Source of the DNA: Owenweeksia sp.
GTDB lineage: Bacteria > Bacteroidota > Bacteroidia > Flavobacteriales > Schleiferiaceae
Direction: 5' to 3'
Length of the DNA stretch: 64,000 bases
Assembly: GCA_002695025.1 (NCBI GenBank)
Contig: NZNV01000023.1
Coordinates: 124,001 to 188,000 of the forward strand
The notes below the pieces were generated by a model. That model saw only the letters and a program-made list of their open reading frames with translations. It was not told where the DNA came from and ran no database searches. A program made the translations under genes and the position numbers. Below, in pieces: positions 52,708-60,540 of the stretch; positions within the stretch are counted from its first letter, which is position 1; every line of letters begins with the position of its first letter.

Positions 52708-52905
52708 CTACTCATATAGCTTTTCGGCTTCCGCTATTCCCCCAAACTTATAATATCCCTGCTTGTTCAGGCCGGATTGCAATAAAATTCTATAAACCTC
52801 ACTCTTAACCACATACAAATCCTGATTTCCCGGAGATCCTGTACCGGCAAGCGTATAGGTAAGTTCTTCTTTTTCCAGGTTGCACTCACTCTCCCCACTC
52901 CATCT
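52708..52905 (-). pseudogene. Orphan open frame without a start codon, possible gene remnant
   Basis: A 65-codon minus-strand frame ends at TAG just upstream of the beta-barrel gene and overlaps the last bases of the helicase gene in another frame. It reads coherently (CNLEKEELTYTLAG...NQDLYVVKSEVYRILLQ...GYYKFGGIAEAEKLYE) with normal codon choice, but has no ATG, GTG or TTG before its middle. It may be the 3' remnant of a deleted gene. Not recognised. Confidence 0.35.
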
Positions 52906-55312
52906 TCATCTTCTGTACCCGGTCCTCCATACTTTCTGAACTTAGCCTTTCCCTTGAAAGGCGGTCCACCATGATAGGAAAGGAAAATGGCGATGGGCGC
53001 TCCAGCGTAATTAGTCTTATCTGTTGCTCATGGATCCGCTCCAGCGCCTTGCGCAAGCGCCCTTCTTCCAGTTGAAAATCCAGTACCTCCTCATAAGCCT
53101 GCTGCAAAAGCAGGTTATCCGGTTCGTAATCCTGGAAAACATTAAAGATCAATTGGGTGGAAGACTGAAGGTGCTTATCCTTTACCGGTTGACCGGGATA
53201 GCCGGTAAACACCAGGCCCGCAATACTGGCAATGTCGCGAAAACGCCTGCGGGCCATTTCCACAGCATTCACACTTTGCATGATATCCTCGCGGAGGTCT
53301 TTGAGGGTAAACACATCCGAATCCATTGCCTCCTCAATAGGAATGGGAGATGCGGCCAACAACTCAAAACCATAGTCGTTCATGGCAATGGAGAAGGTGA
53401 GCGGTTTGAAAAGCGAAATACGATAAGCCAGCAAAGTAGCCATTCCCTCGTGTACCAGGCGCCCTTCAAAGGGATAGAAAAACACATGGTAGCCTTCCTT
53501 GCTTTTAAACTTTTCAATCAGGAATTCGCTATCATTGGGTATTAGTGAGCGTTCCTTTTGCAATTCAAATAGAGGCTCTATAAGACGTAACTCAGGATCC
53601 TGACGGTCCTTCACAAACACCTCATTCATCTTTCTGCGAAGCATGGCTCCCATTTTGGCCGACAAAGGCATACGCCCGCCCTGCCAGCTAGGCACTTTTC
53701 CACTTTTGGAATGGGAGAGCCGCACCTGGGCATCCATACCTTTAATGCGTATCAACTCCAGGTTACGACCGGCAAACCAGAACACATCTCCGGGCTTTAG
53801 TTTGGTAATGAACCACTCCTCAATGGTGCCTAAAAATCCCCCGGACTGGAACTTCACCCGCATCATGGCATCGCTTACAATAGTGCCCATGCTCATACGG
53901 TGACGCTGTGCCGTTCTTCTGCCCGTTACTTTATAGATCCCTTCTTCTTTTACTACTTTATGAAATTCATCGTACCCGGAAAGTGACTTACCTCCTGTAG
54001 TAATAAAATCCAGGCACCACTGCCACTCGTCATCCGAAACGGAGGAGAAGGAAAAGGTTTGCCGCACTTCCTCCAACAGTTGACGCGCTTCAAAACCTTC
54101 CGAAACCGCCAGGGTGATCATATACTGGATCAGCACATCAAAGGAGCGGATATACGGAATGCGGTCCTCCACCAGGTTTTCCCGGATAGCCTGGCGCAAA
54201 GCTGAAGCTTCCACCAGCTCCAGGGTATGGGTGGGCACAAAATAGATTCGGCTTACCGCGCCCGGCTGATGTCCGCTGCGCCCGGCCCTTTGCATAAAGC
54301 GCGCAACTCCTTTAGGGCTTCCCACCTGTATAACGGCCTCTACCGGGCGAAAATCCACGCCCAGGTCCAGGCTGGAGGTACACACCACCGCCTTTAACTG
54401 GCTGGTGTATAAAGCATCTTCCACCCAAAAACGCAGATCGCGACTGATGGAACCATGATGCATGGCAATGATGCCCGCCAGGTCCGGGGCTACATCCAGC
54501 AAACGCTGGTACCATATCTCCGCCTGGGAACGGGTATTGGTAAATACCAGGGTACTCTCGCTTTCCTGGATTACCGGAATTACTTTCTGAAGCATGCGAA
54601 TGCCCAAATGCCCCGCCCAGGGAAGCGTTTCCACTTCATCCGGAAGGATGGAGACCACCTCTATGGTTTTATGGATATCGGCACGTATTACTTTCACCTT
54701 CTCCCCTGCGGCATGGCTGCCTAATAAAACCTGAAGGGCTTCGTCCATATTCCCGATGGTTGCGGAAATACCCCAGATCCTCAGGTCTTGCTGCAAAGTT
54801 TTCAACCGTGAAAGAGCCAGCTCCACCTGCACCGCTCTTTTAGACCCCATCAACTCGTGCCATTCATCTGCAACTATGGCCTGCAGGTGCCGAAATATTT
54901 TAGGGTAGCCTTTGGTAGCCAGCAGTAAATGCAGGCTTTCCGGAGTGGTTATGAGCAGGTCCGGCATCTGTTTTTTCTGGCGATTCCGTTCTGCGGTGGT
55001 CGTGTCACCCGTACGAACCCCCACGGTCCAGTTCAGGTCCATGCCTTCTATAGCCCGTTCTGCCGCCTGTAGAATTTCCTTGGAAAGTGCCCGGATAGGC
55101 GTAATCCATATAGCCTTAACGCCTGTATGTTTTGCTGATCTTTTGGCGGAAAGCAAAAGCGGTAGCAAAAGCGAATAGGTTTTTCCGCTTCCGGTGGGTG
55201 CATTCACTATACCCGAAAAGCCCTGTCCATAGGCATACCAGGCCTCCTGCTGGAAGGGAAACACCTGCCAGCCTCTTGAAGCAAACCACTTTTCTGCTTT
55301 TGAAAAACTCAT
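52886..55312 (-). CDS. Ligase-associated DNA damage response DEXH box helicase (Lhr-like)
   Basis: 808-residue superfamily 2 helicase. Walker A is APTGSGKT (near residue 39), the Walker B box is VADEWHEL (DEWH), motif III is SATIG, and motif VI is QRAGRSGHQPG. A winged-helix region and the Lhr-specific DEAD-associated C-terminal domain (~500-800) follow. In many bacteria this family is encoded with an ATP-dependent ligase, a nuclease and a phosphoesterase as a repair set; none of those partners is in this window. The length matches the ligase-associated subgroup. Confidence 0.93.
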   Translation of the reverse strand: MSFSKAEKWFASRGWQVFPFQQEAWYAYGQGFSGIVNAPTGSGKTYSLLLPLLLSAKRSAKHTGVKAIWITPIRALSKEILQAAERAIEGMDLNWTVGVRTGDTTTAERNRQKKQMPDLLITTPESLHLLLATKGYPKIFRHLQAIVADEWHELMGSKRAVQVELALSRLKTLQQDLRIWGISATIGNMDEALQVLLGSHAAGEKVKVIRADIHKTIEVVSILPDEVETLPWAGHLGIRMLQKVIPVIQESESTLVFTNTRSQAEIWYQRLLDVAPDLAGIIAMHHGSISRDLRFWVEDALYTSQLKAVVCTSSLDLGVDFRPVEAVIQVGSPKGVARFMQRAGRSGHQPGAVSRIYFVPTHTLELVEASALRQAIRENLVEDRIPYIRSFDVLIQYMITLAVSEGFEARQLLEEVRQTFSFSSVSDDEWQWCLDFITTGGKSLSGYDEFHKVVKEEGIYKVTGRRTAQRHRMSMGTIVSDAMMRVKFQSGGFLGTIEEWFITKLKPGDVFWFAGRNLELIRIKGMDAQVRLSHSKSGKVPSWQGGRMPLSAKMGAMLRRKMNEVFVKDRQDPELRLIEPLFELQKERSLIPNDSEFLIEKFKSKEGYHVFFYPFEGRLVHEGMATLLAYRISLFKPLTFSIAMNDYGFELLAASPIPIEEAMDSDVFTLKDLREDIMQSVNAVEMARRRFRDIASIAGLVFTGYPGQPVKDKHLQSSTQLIFNVFQDYEPDNLLLQQAYEEVLDFQLEEGRLRKALERIHEQQIRLITLERPSPFSFPIMVDRLSRERLSSESMEDRVQKMKMEWGE

Positions 55313-55339
55313 CAGACGGTTAATATAAGCCTGATCCGT

Positions 55340-55347
55340 TAATTTTG
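55340..55347 (+). promoter_or_regulatory. TAATTTTG -7 box upstream of the cupin gene
   Basis: Perfect TAnnTTTG 29 nt before the ATG, in the short gap divergent from the helicase gene. Confidence 0.5.
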
Positions 55348-55376
55348 ATCACACAAACTACCAAATCCTGCGCACC

Positions 55377-55889
55377 ATGAACCGTACTTCTGAAGATCAT
55401 TTATACTGGGTTGAAAGACTACAGATGGAGCCGCATCCCGAAGGAGGTTTTTACAAAGAAACCTACCGCTCCGATGAAACCATTGCTGCAAAAGCTCTGC
55501 CCTCCCGTTTCGGGGGCAACCGCTCCTTTGGCACCGCCATCTATTTTATGTTGACGGCCGATAACTTTTCTGCCTTTCACCGCATCCAATCGGATGAAAC
55601 CTGGCATTTCTATACTGGCCAAAGCCTTACGGTCTTTATGATCTACCCCTCCGGAGAGTACGAGGAAATACACTTGGGAAATAACCCGGAAAAAGGCGAG
55701 GTTTTTCAGGCCACTGTACCGGCCGGGGTGTGGTTTGCCTCACGTCTTACCCAACCACAGGGCTGGTGCCTGGTGGGTTGCACCGTAGCCCCCGGTTTTG
55801 ACTTTGCCGACTTTACCATGGCTGATCGTGATGAACTCAGCCAGGAGTTTCCGCAACACCGCGAAATTATCCGGGCCCTTACCCGTTAA
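55377..55889 (+). CDS. Cupin domain protein (DUF985/Cupin_5)
   Basis: 170-residue single cupin. The DUF985 opening is LQMEPHPEGGFYKETYRSDE, followed by the IYFMLTADNFSAFHRIQSDETWHFY core and VPAGVWFASRL, ending with GWCLVGCTVAPGFDFADF. Substrate unknown; some relatives bind sugars or metals. It overlaps the convergent aldo/keto reductase gene by 4 nt. Confidence 0.92.
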   Translation: MNRTSEDHLYWVERLQMEPHPEGGFYKETYRSDETIAAKALPSRFGGNRSFGTAIYFMLTADNFSAFHRIQSDETWHFYTGQSLTVFMIYPSGEYEEIHLGNNPEKGEVFQATVPAGVWFASRLTQPQGWCLVGCTVAPGFDFADFTMADRDELSQEFPQHREIIRALTR

Positions 55890-56887
55890 AAACTCGGCAG
55901 CCTAGGCTTATTATCCAAAATAGATTCTATCTTTTCCATTACTTCCTCCGTTAGTTTATCGGTTACGGAGGCCGCTTTAAGGTTTTCTTCAAGTTGCGAT
56001 ACTTTGGAGGCGCCCAGTATCACCGTACTCACATTCTCATTTTTAAGGCACCAGGCCAGGGCCAGCAGCGGCATAGAAGTATCCAGGTCCTTAGCCAGCT
56101 GGGTTAACTGGCGCACCTTACCAATCTTTTCTTCCACTACATTGCGGTCCTTCAGCCAGTTGAGCTCCTCCAGGTTCAGGCGGGTGTCATCCGGCATACC
56201 ATCATTGTACTTACCGGTAAGGATACCGCTGGCCAGTGGCGACCATATAGTGGTTCCCAAACCAACCGTTTTAAAGATTTGCAGGAATTCATTCTCCACC
56301 TTTTCGCGGTGCAGCATATTGTACTGCGGCTGCTCCAGGGTAGGACCTATCAGGTGATTTTCGCGCGCCACCATGTGTGCTTCCATGATCTCCTGGGCGC
56401 TCCACTCACTGGTGCCCCAGTAGAATATCTTTCCCTGTTCAATGAGCGTGTTCATCGTACGCACGGTTTCTTCCATAGGTGTGGATTTATCCGGACGGTG
56501 GCAAAGGAAAAGATCCAGGTATTCCACCTGTAAGCGCTTCAGCGCCTGGTGGCAGGCCTCGGTAAGGTGCTTGCGGTTGTTTCCGGTTTGCGTGGGTTTG
56601 GAACTTTCCAGTCCGCGGATACCAAAAAAAGCTTTGGAGGAAAGGATGTACGAATCACGGCTCCACCCAAACTCCTTCAGGATCTTTCCCATCACCTCTT
56701 CACTGCGCCCTTCGGCATAGATCTCGGCATTGTCAAAAAAATTAATGCCGGCATCATAAGCGGTTTTCATCAGCTCTTTGGAGGTGCCTTGGTCGATCTG
56801 GTTACCAAAGGTGATCCACGAACCGAAGCTCAGTTCACTCACTTTCAGGCCCGACTTTCCCAGGTTTCTATATTTCATGCTGTTCAT
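55886..56887 (-). CDS. Aldo/keto reductase (Kv-beta/YghZ-like)
   Basis: 333-residue NADPH-dependent reductase. The AKR tetrad is visible: Asp in FFDNAEIYAEG with Tyr in the same motif, Lys in ILSSKAFFG and His in LFLCHRPD. The LGKSGLKVSELSFGSW opening and GASKVSQLEENLKA cofactor segment fit the potassium-channel beta-subunit-like group. Substrates are probably reactive aldehydes (inference). A second ATG three codons in is an equally good start. Confidence 0.93.
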   Translation of the reverse strand: MNSMKYRNLGKSGLKVSELSFGSWITFGNQIDQGTSKELMKTAYDAGINFFDNAEIYAEGRSEEVMGKILKEFGWSRDSYILSSKAFFGIRGLESSKPTQTGNNRKHLTEACHQALKRLQVEYLDLFLCHRPDKSTPMEETVRTMNTLIEQGKIFYWGTSEWSAQEIMEAHMVARENHLIGPTLEQPQYNMLHREKVENEFLQIFKTVGLGTTIWSPLASGILTGKYNDGMPDDTRLNLEELNWLKDRNVVEEKIGKVRQLTQLAKDLDTSMPLLALAWCLKNENVSTVILGASKVSQLEENLKAASVTDKLTEEVMEKIESILDNKPRLPSF

Positions 56888-57025
56888 TTTAATGGATTAG
56901 AGGAATAAAAATACTGTAATACCGGTAACGGGCATTTGACAATGCTTGTTTGAGATGAGCAGATAGACATTTCAAATTAGGCGGGAGTGCCGGTTGTTTT
57001 CTACCTTAGTCCCAAACATCCGAAC

Positions 57026-57556
57026 ATGGCTACAGCAAAACCTTTCAATCTCCATAAATGGATAGAGGAGAACCGCAATCTTCTGAAACCTCCCGTAGGG
57101 AATAAAAACCTTTACCCGGAGGGCTCGGACTATATCGTTATGATCGTGGGTGGTCCCAACGCCCGTAAGGATTACCACTACAATGAAACCGAGGAACTCT
57201 TTTACCAATTGGAAGGAAATATAACGGTTAAGATACAGGAAGATGGTAAGGCGAAGGAAATGACACTAGGCCCGGGAGACATGTACCTGCACCCGCCCAG
57301 GGTTCCGCATTCTCCCATCCGCGAAGCAGGCTCCATAGGATTGGTTATAGAGCGGGTCCGTGAGCCTCAGCATACGGACGGACTGCTGTGGTTTTGTGAT
57401 GTATGTAACCATAAATTACACGAGGTGTACTTTCCTCTCAGCAATATCGAAAAGGACTTTTTACCCCGCTTCCGCGAGTTTTACGGTTCGGAAGAATTGC
57501 GCACCTGCAACAACTGCGGCCACGTAATGGAAACGGACGAGCGCTTTACCGACTAA
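57026..57556 (+). CDS. 3-hydroxyanthranilate 3,4-dioxygenase
   Basis: 176-residue cupin dioxygenase that opens the ring of 3-hydroxyanthranilate in the kynurenine pathway. Fe ligands are in YHYNETEELFYQLEG (His, Glu) and PPRVPHSP (His). The bacterial-type rubredoxin-like iron site is present at the C-terminus as two CxxC pairs (CDVCNHK and CNNCGHV). The start was set at the ATG of MATAKPFN; 13 extra upstream codons are not family-like. Its product is the substrate of the ACMSD-like decarboxylase encoded 1.9 kb downstream. Confidence 0.94.
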   Translation: MATAKPFNLHKWIEENRNLLKPPVGNKNLYPEGSDYIVMIVGGPNARKDYHYNETEELFYQLEGNITVKIQEDGKAKEMTLGPGDMYLHPPRVPHSPIREAGSIGLVIERVREPQHTDGLLWFCDVCNHKLHEVYFPLSNIEKDFLPRFREFYGSEELRTCNNCGHVMETDERFTD

Positions 57557-57584
57557 ACCTTTTGGATAAAGCAGAATATCCCTC

Positions 57585-58496
57585 ATGAAAACCACCCCGG
57601 GTATTCAAAAAGCGTGGCATCAACTCAAAAAGTGGCGACTGCGCAACTTGCCGGCCAGGCCTTATGCCCAAGATTACCAGTACCAGCATGTAGCTTGTGT
57701 TATTGTAAATAATGAAGCGGATATCCTGGAAGAATGGGTACTCTTTCATCTAACGGTGGGTATTGAACATTTTATTATCTGGGATCACCAAAGCTCGGAT
57801 GCTTCCCGTGAGGTCCTGGAGCCTTATGAAAAGGCAGGCTTAGTGCACTGGATGGACTTTCCCTACGATACATTCAATGTGGCGCGACAGATAAAGATCT
57901 ACAATAAGACGATAGCACAACTACAGGGCAAAGCGAAATGGATCTGGTTTTTGGATTCGGATGAATTTGTGGTACCGGCTGCTGCGGATACTATCCCTGA
58001 ACTCATTGATCCCATTGAATCTGACCCTGAGGTGGGAGCCATTGCCGTTAACTGGCTATTCTTTGGGACTTCCGAAGTAGAAAGCCTGGCTCCTGGGGAG
58101 TGGCATATTGAAAAACTCACGCAGCGCGCACCGGAGGAATGGAAAAACCACCGGGCTACAAAGGGGGCATTGCGGCCGGAAGCTACGGCCGGCTTTATGG
58201 ATCAGCCTCACTTTCCCATACTTCGCCAGGGTAAAAAAATAGTATATCCGGACCGTACCGACTTTGACGATAAGCATACTACTCTCGATATTCTGCGGGT
58301 ACACCACTATTGGCACCGTACGGAAAGCTTTTACCGCAGCCGTAAGATTGCCCGTAAAGAATACCTCTCCGGCCGTAAGCGCAGCCAGCACGAACTCAAT
58401 CGGCTGCACCAACTTTACAACCAGGTTAATGATAATACCCTCAAGCGATTTATACCTCGGATGGTGGCTTTGAGAAAAGAGCTTTCCCACCATTGA
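57585..58496 (+). CDS. Glycosyltransferase family 2/92-like protein
   Basis: 303 residues of the Glyco_tranf_2_4 / GT92-like type. VACVIVNNEADILEEWVLFH opens the fold; IIWDHQSSD and the metal-binding IWFLDSDEF follow, and the C-terminal half has RVHHYWHRTESFY. A cytoplasmic enzyme adding sugars to an envelope or secreted glycan is likely; donor and acceptor cannot be assigned. It is 28 nt after the dioxygenase gene. Confidence 0.85.
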   Translation: MKTTPGIQKAWHQLKKWRLRNLPARPYAQDYQYQHVACVIVNNEADILEEWVLFHLTVGIEHFIIWDHQSSDASREVLEPYEKAGLVHWMDFPYDTFNVARQIKIYNKTIAQLQGKAKWIWFLDSDEFVVPAAADTIPELIDPIESDPEVGAIAVNWLFFGTSEVESLAPGEWHIEKLTQRAPEEWKNHRATKGALRPEATAGFMDQPHFPILRQGKKIVYPDRTDFDDKHTTLDILRVHHYWHRTESFYRSRKIARKEYLSGRKRSQHELNRLHQLYNQVNDNTLKRFIPRMVALRKELSHH

Positions 58497-58583
58497 TATT
58501 TAGAGGCTCCAAAAACCCCTTCGAAAAATCGTTCACAAAGTCTCGGCAAAAAAGAGGATTTGGCATTTTTATTCAATTTCAAA

Positions 58584-58599
58584 TATCAAATTCTTGATA
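58584..58599. repeat. Small palindrome TATCAA-ATTC-TTGATA in the leader of the next lipoprotein
   Basis: Perfect 6-bp arms within the 250-bp AT-rich gap before the lipoprotein gene. It may be an operator; apart from it the gap holds nothing I can support. Confidence 0.3.
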
Positions 58600-58746
58600 A
58601 CCAAAATTTAATGCGCTATTGTTTTTAACTAGAAAACCGCTTCGAATACACGCTGGTTTCCCTGTTTACAAAAGCACGATCTTTTATCTAAGTCTTTCAG
58701 ATACCTTTAGCCTAATTCTACAATTTTTAACCTAAACTCTATTTTT

Positions 58747-59346
58747 ATGAAAATGAGATTTTTTTCGATTCTGCCTGCGCTTGCAGTAACTGCTGCACTT
58801 GCTATGTCTTGCTCCAAAGAAAGCCCTTCTCAACTAAGCAAGAAAGATGCTCCGGGCCACGAACTAACCTGGTCTGAACGCCTGGGATGGGAATTTATAG
58901 TTCCCGATGAGCGCCCATCTCAAGGAGGGGGCATACCCAGCAACCCTCCCGTTTTTTCATCTTGTCACCTGAAGTTAGGTGGATGTATTTTTGATGGTAT
59001 TCATGGTACCGGAAGTACCACCGGAACACCCGTAAAAGCAGGACTTTTGAGTGCTACTGAGCTTAAGTTTGAATTTTTAAGCGATATCACTGTAGATATT
59101 AACGAGCTGCAGGAACATCTTAATGAGGCTTACCCGAATGAAACCTATGATGCAGCCGAAGTTGCTGACGTGATTGAGAGCTCTTATTACGTGAGCAACG
59201 ATGCCGTTTTCGAATCATCTGATGAGATTCTTGATGAAGCAGGTATGGATGGCAGCAACGTGATCTTGCTGGAGGGCAGTTACGAGATCAATTATGATGA
59301 AGCACATCCATACGGTTATACCATTATTGATGTAGTAATTGAGTAA
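58747..59346 (+). CDS. Lipoprotein of unknown function
   Basis: 199 residues. The lipoprotein signal ends LAMSC (Cys22). A Cys pair (SSCHLKLGGC, ~77-84) sits in a Gly-rich region, and the second half is acidic, with ITVDINELQEHLNEAYPNETYDAAEVAD and a tyrosine-rich end. No family recognised. Its own terminator follows, and a long AT-rich region precedes it, so it is a single-gene unit that interrupts the kynurenine genes. Confidence 0.72.
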   Translation: MKMRFFSILPALAVTAALAMSCSKESPSQLSKKDAPGHELTWSERLGWEFIVPDERPSQGGGIPSNPPVFSSCHLKLGGCIFDGIHGTGSTTGTPVKAGLLSATELKFEFLSDITVDINELQEHLNEAYPNETYDAAEVADVIESSYYVSNDAVFESSDEILDEAGMDGSNVILLEGSYEINYDEAHPYGYTIIDVVIE

Positions 59347-59374
59347 TTTTTTCCTTGAAAACTAATTAATTCTG

Positions 59375-59401
59375 AAAGCCTCCCTATCGGGAGGCTTTTT
59401 G
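59375..59401 (+). terminator. Terminator after the lipoprotein gene
   Basis: 10-bp perfect stem AAAGCCTCCC/GGGAGGCTTT with a TATC loop and a TTTTTG tail. Confidence 0.9.
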
Positions 59402-59441
59402 TTCCAAAACCTCCTGCCCTTCAGCACGTGCCGCATTTTCT

Positions 59442-59449
59442 TATTTTTG
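59442..59449 (+). promoter_or_regulatory. TATTTTTG -7 box 5 nt before the ACMSD start (putative leaderless mRNA)
   Basis: Perfect TAnnTTTG, then CTCTT and ATG. It also supports this ATG over the in-frame codon nine positions upstream, which would lie before the promoter. Confidence 0.5.
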
Positions 59450-59454
59450 CTCTT

Positions 59455-60507
59455 ATGCTGAAGATAGATATGCACACCCACATCCTACCCAAAAAGCTTC
59501 CCAATTTTGCGGAGAAGTTCGGGTACGGAGAATTCATTCACCTGATCCACAATTCGGATGGCTCTGCCAATATGATGCAGGGTGACAAGTTTTTCAGGAA
59601 GATACAACCCAATTGCTGGGACCCTGAAATACGGATGAATGATTACCTGAAGTTCGACACACAGGTTCAGGTGGTCTGCACTATCCCGGTTATGTTCTCA
59701 TACTGGGCAAAAGCCCGTGACACCAGGGCGCTGGCGGAATTTCTGAATGATGATATTGCGGAGCTCTGCCAAAATTATCCTAAGAATTACCTTGGCCTGG
59801 GCACCCTGCCCATGCAGGATGCGGACGAGGCAATCAAGGAACTGGAACGCTGCAAGGAAATCGGCCTGCTAGGCATACAGATCGGTTCCAATATCAACGA
59901 TAAGAACCTCAGCGAGCCGGAGTTTTTTCCCATATTTGAAGCCTGCCAGGAACTGGGGATGGCCGTTATGGTTCACCCCTGGAATATGATGGGCATGGAA
60001 CACATGCGCAAGTACTGGCTGCCCTGGCTGGTAGGAATGCCGGCTGAAACATCACGGGCGGTATGCTCTATGATATTTGGGGGGGTGTTTGAAAAACTAC
60101 CCCAACTGCGGGTGTGCTTCTCCCACGCAGGTGGCTCCTTCCTGCCAACCATTGGCCGGGTGGAACACGGTTTTAACTGCCGCCCTGACCTGGTGGCCAT
60201 CCACAACAACGTAAACCCCCGGGCCTACATTGGTGATTTTTGGGTAGACTGCATTACCCATGACCCTCTGATGCTGGAATACATCCTGAAGATGCAGGGC
60301 TCCAAAAGAGTAACCCTGGGTTCCGATTATCCATTCCCGCTAGGCGACCTGGAGATCGGGCAGTTCATCAATGAAATGGACCTGGAGCCTTCGGTAGTAG
60401 AAGATATTTTTTGCAATTCTACCCTGGAATGGCTTGATATTGATAAAAGTCGGTTCACCATAGACGGGGTTGATGAAGCTGAGCAGAAGGTCAGCAAAAA
60501 CCCGTAA
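59455..60507 (+). CDS. 2-amino-3-carboxymuconate-6-semialdehyde decarboxylase (ACMSD) family amidohydrolase
   Basis: 350-residue amidohydrolase-fold decarboxylase. The metal motif is IDMHTHILP (His7, His9); further ligands are in MVHPWNM and CFSHAGGSFLPT, and the Asp is in LGSDYPFPLGD. The family decarboxylates the unstable product of 3-hydroxyanthranilate dioxygenase, diverting it from quinolinate/NAD toward full degradation. The nearby dioxygenase gene supports this specific assignment over other amidohydrolases. Confidence 0.92.
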   Translation: MLKIDMHTHILPKKLPNFAEKFGYGEFIHLIHNSDGSANMMQGDKFFRKIQPNCWDPEIRMNDYLKFDTQVQVVCTIPVMFSYWAKARDTRALAEFLNDDIAELCQNYPKNYLGLGTLPMQDADEAIKELERCKEIGLLGIQIGSNINDKNLSEPEFFPIFEACQELGMAVMVHPWNMMGMEHMRKYWLPWLVGMPAETSRAVCSMIFGGVFEKLPQLRVCFSHAGGSFLPTIGRVEHGFNCRPDLVAIHNNVNPRAYIGDFWVDCITHDPLMLEYILKMQGSKRVTLGSDYPFPLGDLEIGQFINEMDLEPSVVEDIFCNSTLEWLDIDKSRFTIDGVDEAEQKVSKNP

Positions 60508-60512
60508 CTTTG
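60505..60512 (+). promoter_or_regulatory. TAACTTTG -7 box upstream of the PurF-like gene
   Basis: Perfect TAnnTTTG whose TAA is also the stop codon of the ACMSD gene. The following gene has a real Shine-Dalgarno sequence (AAGGAG, 7 nt before ATG), which is unusual in this window. Confidence 0.5.
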
Positions 60513-60540
60513 CCCCTCATTTTTAGCAAGGAGTTTTTTC

